DNA of 49,310 bases from contig JAPKBO010000005.1 in NCBI GenBank assembly GCA_028823395.1, positions 1-49,310 of the forward strand. The letters are read 5' to 3'. Under the pieces are notes generated by a model. The model ran no database searches and was not told the DNA's origin. It saw only the letters and a list, made by a program, of their open reading frames with translations. Every line of letters starts with the position of its first letter. Within the stretch, counting starts at the first letter, position 1. Positions 34,116 to 42,894 of this stretch are shown in pieces. The stretch comes from Planctomycetota bacterium. Its GTDB lineage: Bacteria; Planctomycetota; UBA1135; GCA-002686595. Made by a program: the position numbers and the translations under genes.

Positions 34116-35398
34116 GCCTTATTCTCCGCATCCGCGCCGCCGGGAAGGCTCCACCCCACAACCCGGCGCTGACTGCCGAGGTACTCCCGTACGACACTCC
34201 GCAGGGCATTGGCTGTGACCTTCTTACGCCGCTCGGAGAGTTCCAAGGTCAAGGTCCAGTCCGCATCCATGGCATAACCACCGATGTGCTCCGCCAGATC
34301 GCTGACCGTTTCCCCCTCGGCCGCTGCTCCAGCGATGAGGAGGGCCTTAGCACGCTTCATTTCCGCAGGGCGCACCAAGTGCTCATGCAGTTGGCCGAGT
34401 TCGGCATCGATCGCACTCTCCAAATCCGCAGGATTCACTCCCGGTGCGGCTTCGGCGTACAGCCAAAACGCGCCACCTTCCGCGCGTGTGTCATTGCTGG
34501 TGCTGATGGAGGTGGCGAGGCCCTTTTCTAACACCAGACTGCGGTACATGCGCGAGAGCCGGCCCGCGGTGAGGATGGTGGTCAGCACGTCGAATGCAAA
34601 ATCCACATCCGTTCCCACAGCCGTCGTGGGCCAGGCCATGATCATGCGGGCCGTGGGATCGTCCCAAGACAGCTGCACACGACACTCACCGTCCGGCTCG
34701 GGTGGTGCGGGCCGGTAGGGCGCGGCATCGGAATCAAAGTCGCCCTGCAGGCCACCCAGGTGCTTGCGCACCTGCTTCAGGGCAGAGCTCGGGTTCAAAT
34801 CACCGCAAAGTACGACGGTGGCATTGGCGGGTTGATAGAAGCGGGAGTAGTACTCGCGCATCTCGGCAGGACCGGCGCGATGCAGAATATCGGCGTACCC
34901 AATCACCGGTCGCCCGTAAGGATGGCGCCCAAAAAGGATCTCCTGCACGGCACGAGATAGGCGCCTCCAGGGGTCATCGAGACCCATGGCCAATTCCTCC
35001 AGCACGACAGCCTTCTCCGCTTCGAACTCAGCAGGATCCAACAGCAGGCCTTGCATGCGATCCGCTTCGATTTTCAGCGCACTCTCCCAACGATCGGAAG
35101 CCAACTCAAACCAATAGGCCGTGTGGTCCGGGGTGGTGAAGGCGTTGTTGGAGCCGCCGAGGCAAGTGGTGATGCGGTCCACCTCGCCCTTGCCGAGTTG
35201 CGCGGTGCCTTTGAACATCATGTGCTCGAGAAAGTGGGACAAGCCCGCTTCCTCCGGCTTCTCGTGACATGAGCCAACGCGATAAAAAATCATCGCGGCC
35301 ACAACTGGGTCCAGGTGGCGCTCCGCAATCAAAACCCGCAGGCCGTTGCGCAGTCGGTGCTCGGAAATCGTGGCACCACACAGGGAGCCCTTACTCAT
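34112..35398 (-). CDS. M16 family zinc metallopeptidase, catalytic subunit
   Basis: 428 residues from ATG 35398; the ORF-track start adds ten residues from a non-ATG codon overlapping the upstream gene. The inverted zinc motif H-x2-E-H is His55-Glu58-His59 in 'LSHFLEHMMFKGTA', and the third ligand Glu lies about 76 residues later in 'VVLEELAMGLDDPWR'. The second lobe has 'LVLEKGLATSISTSND'. This enzyme class degrades peptides of limited length within an enclosed chamber. It precedes the zinc-less M16 gene, with overlapping stop and start, and follows the pseudouridine synthase gene by 26 bases. No signal peptide is seen. Confidence 0.92.
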   Translation of the reverse strand: MSKGSLCGATISEHRLRNGLRVLIAERHLDPVVAAMIFYRVGSCHEKPEEAGLSHFLEHMMFKGTAQLGKGEVDRITTCLGGSNNAFTTPDHTAYWFELASDRWESALKIEADRMQGLLLDPAEFEAEKAVVLEELAMGLDDPWRRLSRAVQEILFGRHPYGRPVIGYADILHRAGPAEMREYYSRFYQPANATVVLCGDLNPSSALKQVRKHLGGLQGDFDSDAAPYRPAPPEPDGECRVQLSWDDPTARMIMAWPTTAVGTDVDFAFDVLTTILTAGRLSRMYRSLVLEKGLATSISTSNDTRAEGGAFWLYAEAAPGVNPADLESAIDAELGQLHEHLVRPAEMKRAKALLIAGAAAEGETVSDLAEHIGGYAMDADWTLTLELSERRKKVTANALRSVVREYLGSQRRVVGWSLPGGADAENKA

Positions 35399-35424
35399 TG
35401 TCTTGGTCTGGGCGCGGTTCAAGA

Positions 35425-36726
35425 TCAACGTCCCCTACGCCCGCGCTCACCGGACGCCCCACGCCGGGCTCCACCCCGGCCTCGGGGTCCACCACCACCT
35501 CGGGGGCCACCACGACCTCGTGGGCCGCCACGACCGCGGGGTCCACCACGACCTCGTAGACCGCCACCACCACGGCGTCTGGATCCACCCGTGCTGCGAC
35601 GTGAACTGCTGCTCCTACGGGATTCGCCCTCATCACGCCGGGGCTCGTCCTCGCTTACCGATTCCGTCCGAGGGCGGTAGCCGCGGGGTGATCCCCCTCG
35701 CGAGGGCCCCTCGGGGGTCCACTCATCCTCCAACTCCTCGGCTGATTCCAAACGTGCAACCTGCCGGCGGCGCGGTGTATCCAAAGGTTCAAGGGCCTGC
35801 TCCTCGTCTGCCAAGTCGAGCAACCCCTCCACCTCTTCCCGAGAGAGCGGACGCCACTTGCCGGCGCGCAGACCACGGGCACTCAAGGGCCCGATATCCA
35901 CCCTCGCCAGGCCCACAACCTTGAAGCCGACGTCCGCAAATACACGACGCACTTCCCGGTTGCGCCCTTCGCGCAGGGTCACGAGCAGTACGGAAGAAGA
36001 TGCGGACCGGCGACGAATCAAGATGCGCGCACCGCCGGTACGGCCATCTGAGAGGTACACGCCCTCGCGCACCTTCTGGATGGCTTCGTCGTGAATGCGT
36101 CCGTGCAAAGTAACGCGGTAGGTCTTGGGGACTCCGTAACGCGGGTGAGCCACGCGTTGGGCAAAATCACCATCGTTGGTGAGCAGGATCAGGCCCGTGC
36201 TCTCCTCGTCCAAGCGCCCCACGCTGTAGATGCGACCCTTATCGGGGTCGGTGATCAGATCAATGGCGCGCGGGCGGCTCTCACTGCGCTCGTTGGTGCA
36301 GAGCACCCCCGCAGGCTTGTTCAAAACGTAATAGCGACGCGAGGCCCCCTCCGGGCGCAGCGGCGTGCCATCCACTTCGACCGTCTGCTCGAAGGGATTG
36401 ACCTTTGTGCCCAACTCGGACACGGGCATGCCATCTACGGTGACCTTGCCCTGTTCGATCAGGACGTCACAGGCACGGCGTGAGGCCACGCCGTGATCGG
36501 CAAGATACTTGTTGAGCCGCACCAGCGGGTCGGCTGACGCCGACTCATGTGCAGAGGAAGAGCTGGCCGCCGGCCGGCGTACGCTCACCTTGCGGGGCCC
36601 GCCTCTGGCTCCACGCCCACGCCCTCGACCGCCACGAGCACCGCCGCTCGAGCGGCGCGAACTCGCACCACGGGTTCCCGATCCTGTTCTTGACGATCGT
36701 CGCGATCCTTCTCTTCGTCCACGCAC
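35425..36726 (-). CDS. RluB/RsuA-type 23S rRNA pseudouridine synthase with RGG-rich tails
   Basis: 433 residues from a GTG start. The core is the usual S4 RNA-binding domain (about residues 68-115, 'VRLNKYLADHGVASRRACD') plus the RsuA-type catalytic domain, with the nucleophile Asp173 in 'SVGRLDEESTGLILLTND' and 'REGRNREVRRVF'. It converts uridine to pseudouridine in rRNA, most likely in the 2605-type site of 23S rRNA. What is odd is about 60 Arg/Gly/Ser-rich residues before the core and about 110 after it, the last part containing five six-residue repeats of type RGRGGP. Such tails bind RNA weakly and promote condensation in other proteins. It is 17 bases after manA. Confidence 0.9.
   Translation of the reverse strand: MRGRREGSRRSSRTGSGTRGASSRRSSGGARGGRGRGRGARGGPRKVSVRRPAASSSSAHESASADPLVRLNKYLADHGVASRRACDVLIEQGKVTVDGMPVSELGTKVNPFEQTVEVDGTPLRPEGASRRYYVLNKPAGVLCTNERSESRPRAIDLITDPDKGRIYSVGRLDEESTGLILLTNDGDFAQRVAHPRYGVPKTYRVTLHGRIHDEAIQKVREGVYLSDGRTGGARILIRRRSASSSVLLVTLREGRNREVRRVFADVGFKVVGLARVDIGPLSARGLRAGKWRPLSREEVEGLLDLADEEQALEPLDTPRRRQVARLESAEELEDEWTPEGPSRGGSPRGYRPRTESVSEDEPRRDEGESRRSSSSRRSTGGSRRRGGGGLRGRGGPRGRGGPRGRGGPRGGGGPRGRGGARRGASGERGRRGR
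35467..35556 (-). repeat. Five in-frame 18-base repeats coding RGRGGP-type units
   Basis: Three perfect RGRGGP units are followed by RGGGGP and RGRGGA near the C-terminus of the pseudouridine synthase. Codons differ slightly between copies. Such arrays change copy number easily. Confidence 0.8.
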
Positions 36727-36743
36727 TCTGATGTACTCCTGGT

Positions 36744-37733
36744 TCAGGCGCGTGCCTCCACGCGCAGCAATTCCAAATCCCCATCGGATTCAGTGATCGA
36801 ATAATTTTCCGAATCCGCAGGGAGAAGCCAGGCATCGCCAGCTTCCATGCGGCAGGCCTCGTTCTTGCCCACCCGCAGAGCACCACTGCCTGCGAGGACA
36901 ACGTAGACCCATGCACGCCCCTGCGTATTGTTCTGGTAGTCCTCAAGGACCTGCAGCCACTGAACGCCGAAGGGGCCCTCTTCCAGGAGGGGCACTATGG
37001 GATTCACTGCGGCCTCATCCGTTGCACGAGCCCGTATGGGCCCCGATGCTTGGCGCCCGAAAGCGATGGCCTGCAAGGCCTCCTCACGATGCAGCTGCCG
37101 AGTCTTGCCGTCCAGACCCACTCGATCCCAGTCGTGAGCTCGATAGGTGGTGTCCGAATTCTGTTGGATTTCCACCAAGGTCAAGCCCGCACCGATTGAG
37201 TGGAGTGTCCCTGCGGGTACGTGAAAGAAGTCGCCGGGCTTTGGGCTAAAGCTCTGCAAGAGGTCAAGCACATCACCGTTCGCACTCGCGTCCGCAAAGG
37301 CTGCGGCATCCACGCCGTCTCGCAAACCCAGATACAGAACACTCCCCGGCTCAGCATCACAAATGTACCAGCACTCGGCCTTGGGTTCGGATCCCAGGCG
37401 TTTGGCCAGACCCTCACCGGGATGAACCTGCAAGGAAAGTAACTCCGCTGTATCAAGCCACTTGATGATGAGGGGGAAGCCACCGCTGGAGGACGGAGCA
37501 GACTCGCCCAACAGCGCAGCTTCCTCGGACAGCATGAGCCCGTTTAGCGTCCGGCCCGCCAGAGGCCCTTCGGCCACGGTAGAAGCCTGCTCGGGACGAT
37601 CACATAGCAACCAAGCCTCACCCGTTTGGGAAGGCCAAGTGAGCCCCCCACGCAATCGGTGTTGGAGGCGTTCGCCACCCCAGACGCGCCTAAAGGCCTG
37701 GGGCTCGAATCGAAGGGCTTGCTGCAGAGACAT
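36744..37733 (-). CDS. manA: Mannose-6-phosphate isomerase, class I (cupin)
   Basis: 329 residues. Signatures of class I enzymes are present: 'RVWGGERL' at the start, the zinc-binding 'LSLQVHPGEGLA', 'KAECWYI', and 'AGTLHSIGAGLTLVEIQQNSDTTYRAHDWDR' with the late metal ligand. It interconverts fructose-6-phosphate and mannose-6-phosphate, supplying mannose for surface polysaccharide. The gene lies between recN (112 bases upstream) and the pseudouridine synthase (17 bases downstream). A GT87-type mannosyltransferase-like gene elsewhere in the window could use the product indirectly, but that gene is broken. Confidence 0.92.
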   Translation of the reverse strand: MSLQQALRFEPQAFRRVWGGERLQHRLRGGLTWPSQTGEAWLLCDRPEQASTVAEGPLAGRTLNGLMLSEEAALLGESAPSSSGGFPLIIKWLDTAELLSLQVHPGEGLAKRLGSEPKAECWYICDAEPGSVLYLGLRDGVDAAAFADASANGDVLDLLQSFSPKPGDFFHVPAGTLHSIGAGLTLVEIQQNSDTTYRAHDWDRVGLDGKTRQLHREEALQAIAFGRQASGPIRARATDEAAVNPIVPLLEEGPFGVQWLQVLEDYQNNTQGRAWVYVVLAGSGALRVGKNEACRMEAGDAWLLPADSENYSITESDGDLELLRVEARA

Positions 37734-37845
37734 GGGTCAAGGACGGACGGAACGGCCCAAGAGAATAGCGTCCCCTGCCGAGGGGCGACCCCTGGAGGCA
37801 GAAACCCGTGAATATGGTCGTAGAAAGAGAGGCCTAAACGCTCGC

Positions 37846-39627
37846 CTACTGCGCGGCAAGCAGCCGCCGGGCTTCCGCCAAGGCCGTTGCCTGATCCCGG
37901 CCCCCACTGATCATGTCAGCAACCTCGGCCGTGCGGTCGTCACCGGCAAGGGTCTGTACCCGGGTGCGTGTGCGACCGTCCTCGACACTCTTGGCAACGC
38001 GCAGGTGATGCGCGGCCCGGGCAGCAATGGGTGCCAGATGAGTGACACATAGGATCTGGTGTACGGCTCCAAGCCCCTGGAGATGGGCCGCCACCTGGGG
38101 ACCAAGTCGTCCCCCTACTCCGGCGTCCACTTCGTCAAAGATCAGGGTAGGCGTGGATTGCTTTACGGCCAGTGCCCCACGCAACGCCAACATGATGCGC
38201 GCAGCTTCACCCCCCGAGGCCACATCCCGAAGGGGGCTGGTGGGCTCGCCGGGGTTGGCAGCCAACAGGAACTGCACGTCCTCCGCACCGTGCTCCCCGA
38301 AGCACTTGCGATCCACCGAGAGGGGCAACGGGGTGTCAGCCTCAAGTCCATCCATTCGCGACAGGAGAGCCACGTCGAACTCCGCGTTGGGCAGGCCAAG
38401 CTCTTTTAGCCCACCGTGTACAGCCGCTTGAAGTCGCGGAAGGAGATCCGCACGCCCTTGACCGAGACGCACCGCCGCCTCCTCAACCCCGGCCCGCAGG
38501 AGAGCCACCTCGCCCGCCAGTTGATCGCGATCTTCCTGGGCCGACTCGAGGGCCTCCAACTCTTCACTGAGCGCGGCATGTTTTTGAGCCAATCCGTCTC
38601 CATCCGTTCGGAACTTGCGCATCAATCTCTCTAGGTTGCTGAGGCGCTCCTCCACCATCTCCAGTCGCGGGGGGTTGGCTTCAACTCCATCCGCGAAGGA
38701 CACCAGATTCGCAACGGCATCTTCAAGATGGGCACTCACCTCGCGCAGACTCGCCACCGCATCATCCAACCCCGGAATGCGCACCCGCCATTGCTCCAAT
38801 TGGCGCTCCGCCAATCGCACGCGATCCAAGGCCGCTCCATCATGTTCCGAGAGGCCCCCCAGAATCCCGCTCAGCTCTGTCGACAACTCGCCCGCATGCC
38901 GCAGCAGCTCCCGTTCCTCCTGCAAGCCGAGAACCTCCCCCGCTTGTGGGGCAAGATCGCTGAGCTCGCTGATTTGGAAGCGCAACAAATCAAGACGCTC
39001 CAGCCGCTCAATCTCCTGGGACTCGAATTCCTCCAAGCGCTGAGCACCCTCCAACCAGTTCGTGCGCCGCTCCTTGTAGCCAGCCAACGCGTCTTCCAAT
39101 CCGCCGAACGTGTCCAACAAGGCGCGCTGCTCGCCCGCCTCAAATAGGCGCTGGTGGTCGTTCTGTCCATGAATCTCCACCAGTTGCGAGGCCAGTTCGC
39201 GCATCACCTTCTGCGTCACGGGTCGATGATTGACATGTGCGCTGCTGCGTCCATCCTTGGAGAGGGTGCGGGTCAGAATCAATTCCAAATCCAATTCGGG
39301 ATCGCCATCCGCCCCCTGGAACTCGCGCTCCTCGCGCCACTCCTCCAAGATCTCTGGCAGTTGATTCGCAAGCCACTTTTCCACCTGAGCCCCGTAGCCC
39401 GCGCGCCCCAAACCCTGCACGACAAAGCGGCCTTCAACTCTCGCACGCTCGGCCCCGGCTCGAATCAGACCCGAACGCGCACGGCGTCCGAGCAGTAGTT
39501 CGAGCGCGTCGATGAGCAAACTCTTACCAGCTCCGGTTTCGCCGGTGATGACGTTCAAGGCTCCCTGAAAGGAGAGGGACGCGCTCTCAATCAGAGCCAG
39601 GTCGCGGATGGTGAGTTCGGTAAGCAT
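37846..39627 (-). CDS. recN: DNA repair ATPase RecN
   Basis: 593 residues from ATG 39627; the upstream TTG adds two residues. It is an SMC-like protein: the Walker A 'GETGAGKSLLIDALELLLG' is near residue 33, a long coiled coil spans about residues 150-380 broken by 'QLVEIHGQNDHQRLF', then the ABC signature 'VASGGEAARIMLAL' and Walker B 'LIFDEVDAGVGG' near residue 500. 'EIHGQNDHQ' is specific to RecN among SMC-like proteins. It binds broken DNA ends and helps recombination repair. It starts 10 bases after the sulfatase stop. Confidence 0.95.
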   Translation of the reverse strand: MLTELTIRDLALIESASLSFQGALNVITGETGAGKSLLIDALELLLGRRARSGLIRAGAERARVEGRFVVQGLGRAGYGAQVEKWLANQLPEILEEWREEREFQGADGDPELDLELILTRTLSKDGRSSAHVNHRPVTQKVMRELASQLVEIHGQNDHQRLFEAGEQRALLDTFGGLEDALAGYKERRTNWLEGAQRLEEFESQEIERLERLDLLRFQISELSDLAPQAGEVLGLQEERELLRHAGELSTELSGILGGLSEHDGAALDRVRLAERQLEQWRVRIPGLDDAVASLREVSAHLEDAVANLVSFADGVEANPPRLEMVEERLSNLERLMRKFRTDGDGLAQKHAALSEELEALESAQEDRDQLAGEVALLRAGVEEAAVRLGQGRADLLPRLQAAVHGGLKELGLPNAEFDVALLSRMDGLEADTPLPLSVDRKCFGEHGAEDVQFLLAANPGEPTSPLRDVASGGEAARIMLALRGALAVKQSTPTLIFDEVDAGVGGRLGPQVAAHLQGLGAVHQILCVTHLAPIAARAAHHLRVAKSVEDGRTRTRVQTLAGDDRTAEVADMISGGRDQATALAEARRLLAAQ

Positions 39628-39637
39628 GGTCAAAAAC

Positions 39638-41179
39638 CTAGAAGTACTTCTTCTTGATCCATTCGGGCTGGTGCCTATCAGGTTTGCGAGTGCGACCGGA
39701 TAAGTCCACCTGTTTGGGCCCCAACTCCTTCGCGACCCAAGGGGTTTTGTCCGCGAGCTCGGATTGGTGGCCTAGGAGTAGGGCCTGCATTCGATCCAGG
39801 GTGGAAGCATGCTCCGTGTCGGCAGCTAGATCGTGGGTCTCCAGAGGGTCGGCCTCCAGGTCGAAGAGCAGGGTCACGTCGATCTTGGGGAAGCGGATCA
39901 GCTTCCAGCGCCCATCGCGCACAGCGAGCTGGCTGTGCTGGTAGACCGTGAATAATGACTCCCGGGTAGGAGGCCCCACACCCTTGGTGAGCGCCAGGAA
40001 GCTCCGACCCTCGACCGTCTCATTCAGCGGCACAGCCGCGACCTCGCACAAGGTCGGGTAGATGTCGAAGAGGTAGGTCAAAGCCTCTCGCACCTCTCCC
40101 ACTGGAATGCCCGGGCCCCGCAGGATGAGAGGACAACCCATCGAATGCTCGTAGAGATTCTGCTTGCCGAGTAATCCGTGGCTGCCCACAGCCAGGCCGT
40201 GGTCGGCGGAGTAGATCACAAGGGTGTTCTCATCCAGCTCTAAACGATCGAGGGTGTCGAGAATGCGACCCACCTGCTCATCCACGTGGGAGATCAGGCC
40301 GTAGTACTCTCCTAATTGCTCTCCGACGATCTTCGAATCCCTTGGCCAACCGGCGAGGACTTCGTCCCGAACAACCAGGGTGCCCGCATCGAAGGCCCAG
40401 GGGTGCTGGGGTAGAAAGTTGGCGGGCAGGGGCGGAAGGGCCGCGGCGTAATGCTCACGCCAGCGCAGAGGGGGATCGCGTGGATCATGGGGCGCAGTGA
40501 AAGCCACGTACGCGAAGAAGGGCTGATCGCGATCGGATGCGCCGTAACCCTCGAGGAAATCCACCGCAGCGTCTGCGAAGATGTCGGTGGAGTGCCCTTG
40601 GCCGGTCCGTTTCTCGGTGAAACCCGAGCCATCATCTGTCAGGTCCTGCAGCGGCACCCTGTTGTGATCGGACATCCCGCCAAAGAACACGCTCTTGCCC
40701 TCATGGAAGCTGCGCGCAAAAGACCCGGAACCGTTGTGCCACTTGCCCGTACCGAAAGTCCGGTACCCCCCTTTGCCCAGTGCCTCCCCCAGGGTAATTA
40801 CGCCCGCCAGATCAGTCTTGACCCGATGCAGGCTACGGCCGCTCATCACCATTGCCCTCGAGGGCAGGCAAACGGCCCCACTGGTGGAGCCCATACAGTG
40901 ATTGTTCAAGAAGCTCGTTCCCTCAGCCACCAATCTGTCGAGGCCTGGAGTCTCGATGAACTCGTTGCCAAGAGCACCGATCGTATCGGGACGTTGGTCA
41001 TCGGCGAACAGGAACAGGATGTTGGGCCTGGCCTCAGGCCCTGCCGAGTCCGATCCGGCTTCACTACGAGCGCCCGCGATAAGGGAAGCAGTCAGGACGG
41101 CAAGGGTCAGGCCTCCAGCCACGGACGCCGCGATACGAGGCGCTGGCCGGGCGGGGTTCCCCTCACCGAGGCCCTTCAC
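39638..41179 (-). CDS. Exported sulfatase (formylglycine-dependent)
   Basis: 513 residues from a GTG whose bases overlap the TGA of the upstream gene. A signal peptide or anchor is at about residues 17-37. The core has 'RPNILFLFADDQRPD' with metal-binding Asp residues, and the formylglycine site Cys104 in 'CLPSRAMVMSGR', matching C-x-P-S-R. 'GTGKWHN', 'TAPHDPRDPP' and 'IYSADHGLAVGSHGLLGKQNLYEHS' complete the active site. It hydrolyses sulfate esters, probably on polysaccharides or small organic sulfates, after maturation by an FGE-type or radical enzyme not in this window. Exported sulfatases are abundant in planctomycetes. The gene is close to recN, whose link is probably only genomic. Confidence 0.93.
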   Translation of the reverse strand: MKGLGEGNPARPAPRIAASVAGGLTLAVLTASLIAGARSEAGSDSAGPEARPNILFLFADDQRPDTIGALGNEFIETPGLDRLVAEGTSFLNNHCMGSTSGAVCLPSRAMVMSGRSLHRVKTDLAGVITLGEALGKGGYRTFGTGKWHNGSGSFARSFHEGKSVFFGGMSDHNRVPLQDLTDDGSGFTEKRTGQGHSTDIFADAAVDFLEGYGASDRDQPFFAYVAFTAPHDPRDPPLRWREHYAAALPPLPANFLPQHPWAFDAGTLVVRDEVLAGWPRDSKIVGEQLGEYYGLISHVDEQVGRILDTLDRLELDENTLVIYSADHGLAVGSHGLLGKQNLYEHSMGCPLILRGPGIPVGEVREALTYLFDIYPTLCEVAAVPLNETVEGRSFLALTKGVGPPTRESLFTVYQHSQLAVRDGRWKLIRFPKIDVTLLFDLEADPLETHDLAADTEHASTLDRMQALLLGHQSELADKTPWVAKELGPKQVDLSGRTRKPDRHQPEWIKKKYF

Positions 41180-41682
41180 TCTGAACGGACGTAGACCGTG
41201 CTCGCGGCCACGCTCATGTTCCCCAGGTCATCGATGGTGAGCTTGCCCGTGACGACCACCTCGGAGAGGTTGTCCAGACCGTGAAATCCTTTGGCCGTTT
41301 CCTTGACGGGAGTTCCGTCTTCAATGAACTCAACCATCAAGGTGCCCAATTTGAGCGCCGCCGGATCCTCGCAGCAGTAGTCCCACGGTGTCGCACAGTG
41401 ATCGGGATCCTCCATGGCAGCGCAACTCACCAGCGCCATGTCCGCCAAGGTAAAGGCGGAGCGTTCGGAAATATCGCGCACTCGACCCTCGACAACAACG
41501 TCCGCTCCAGATTCAACACCAACCCGCAAGGATGCAACGGTCTTGGCTAGAGCCGGTTCCGTCGCGCTATAGAAGTGCTCAGAAAGGATGGGCCAGGAGG
41601 CAGACGGAACGGCCTCCTCGGAAGCACAACCTGCAAGCGCAAAGGTCGAAAGGAAAAGGAGGGAGCAAAGTGTGTTGCGCAT
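41176..41682 (-). CDS. Small lipoprotein of unknown function
   Basis: 168 residues from ATG 41682; the ORF-track start 15 residues upstream adds sequence before the signal peptide. A lipobox is clear: 'LLFLSTFALAGCAS', with the lipidated Cys at about residue 19. The body contains a strand-rich fold with 'VGVESGADVVVEGRVRDI' and a four-Cys cluster 'VSCAAMEDPDHCATPWDYCCED'. I recognise no family; the 'VEGRV.DI...' and 'TGKLTIDDLG' segments look like an OB-fold. Its stop overlaps the sulfatase start, so they are likely translated together. It lies 69 bases after the ABC permease stop. Confidence 0.8.
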   Translation of the reverse strand: MRNTLCSLLFLSTFALAGCASEEAVPSASWPILSEHFYSATEPALAKTVASLRVGVESGADVVVEGRVRDISERSAFTLADMALVSCAAMEDPDHCATPWDYCCEDPAALKLGTLMVEFIEDGTPVKETAKGFHGLDNLSEVVVTGKLTIDDLGNMSVAASTVYVRSE

Positions 41683-41751
41683 CGATCTGAAGGGAAAGGG
41701 TGGAGTGGAGCTTCGAGACAATACCACGGGAGAGCGTTTTGAAGTGGGAGC

Positions 41752-42894
41752 TCAAGAGTCCTTGAGGGCTACGGCCACCGATATCCTGGAAGCACGGAAG
41801 GCCGCTGGCGCCACCCCCAGCACACCCAGCAGGAATGCCCCGGCAAAGCCGACCAGAATACTGACGGCATCCAGCTCAAGTGAAAAAGCACTCATGGCCA
41901 GACCCACAGAAGTGCCGGCCAGAGCGAAACGGGCGACGAGTACTCCTGCCAGGCCACCGGCACAGGCCAAGAGCACCGATTCCTGAGCCAAGGATTTGGC
42001 CAAGTGCCAACCGGAATAGCCCACAGCCCGCAGTGTCGCGAGCTCACGCATCCGGTCCTGAACCGCGGCCCCCATAGTGTTGGCCCCGCCGAACAGAGCG
42101 GCGCCGGCGATAATCACCGACAGGGCCCAAGCCATACTACGAATCGGACCGAAGTAATCGGTCAACTCACGGTAGTAGACGGCGGTCGGAATCATGACGA
42201 GCTCCAAGTCGAGCCTGCGAGCCGTAAAGAGACTGAGATCTGCGAAGTCACCAGAAGCCATGCGCACAAACAAGACCGAGTCGTCGTCGCGTTGGACAAT
42301 GCCCCGTAGTGGCGCCACCGGCGTCCACAGTTCCGCTTCGAGCGTGGTCCCCGGAGCCGAGAAAGTTCCCACGATTTCGAAGGGGCTACTCTCAATCCAG
42401 AGCACCTCCCCCAGGGGAAGAGCAGAAGGATCAACGCCCATCTGACTGGCTGCCAGCCGGCCCACAAGAACCTCACCCGTTCCCGGAATGCGTCCGGATG
42501 TCACGGTGACCGACTCGTGAATGGAGTAGGCATCGACGGAAACGCCGCGCACGAACCCGGGGTAGATCGGACCATCCTCAGCCCCGAGGCGCACGCTGGT
42601 GCCCATGTGGATCTCACCCGAGGTTGTCTGCACGCCTGGCACCGAAGCACTCACGAGCTCGCCAAGGCCAGCAGACACCGAAGAGCGCACCACGTCCCGT
42701 TGGGCAACGGCCGACAGGAGAATAGCCGTGTCGGGCTGGGCGGCTCCGGAGAAGGTCCCGTCCAGACCGCGCACAAAGGAAGTCGTAGCCACCAGGAGAG
42801 CAGTAACCAATGCACTAGCCCCCGCGGTCAAGAAGGTCCGCAAGGGATGACGCATCAGATTGCGGATCGCGTAGTCGAGGGGAAGGCCTCTCAT
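41752..42894 (-). CDS. FtsX-like ABC transporter permease, second of pair
   Basis: 380 residues. Transmembrane helix 1 is near the N-terminus ('LRTFLTAGASALVTALLVATTSF'), a periplasmic domain of about 200 residues follows, then three helices ('MAWALSVIIAGAALFGGANTMG', 'ESVLLACAGGLAGVLVA', 'VSILVGFAGAFLLGVLGV'), the MacB/FtsX layout. 'NTMGAAVQDRMRELATLRAVGYS' is the typical cytoplasmic coupling segment. Its ATG overlaps the stop of the first permease by 4 bases. The two permeases would form a heterodimer powered by the neighbouring ATPase. MacB-type exporters pass substrate or mechanical force from the periplasmic side. Confidence 0.9.
   Translation of the reverse strand: MRGLPLDYAIRNLMRHPLRTFLTAGASALVTALLVATTSFVRGLDGTFSGAAQPDTAILLSAVAQRDVVRSSVSAGLGELVSASVPGVQTTSGEIHMGTSVRLGAEDGPIYPGFVRGVSVDAYSIHESVTVTSGRIPGTGEVLVGRLAASQMGVDPSALPLGEVLWIESSPFEIVGTFSAPGTTLEAELWTPVAPLRGIVQRDDDSVLFVRMASGDFADLSLFTARRLDLELVMIPTAVYYRELTDYFGPIRSMAWALSVIIAGAALFGGANTMGAAVQDRMRELATLRAVGYSGWHLAKSLAQESVLLACAGGLAGVLVARFALAGTSVGLAMSAFSLELDAVSILVGFAGAFLLGVLGVAPAAFRASRISVAVALKDS

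Noticed and set aside
33285-34172. 295-aa plus-strand frame opposite the M16-like gene
   Set aside because: Shadow of a supported gene and no start signal.
35425-35680. Plus-strand Pro/His-rich frames over the RGG repeat as separate genes
   Set aside because: They are antisense translations of the RGRGGP array and have no support of their own.
40451-41194. 247-aa plus-strand frame opposite the sulfatase
   Set aside because: The sulfatase core motifs lie on the minus strand.
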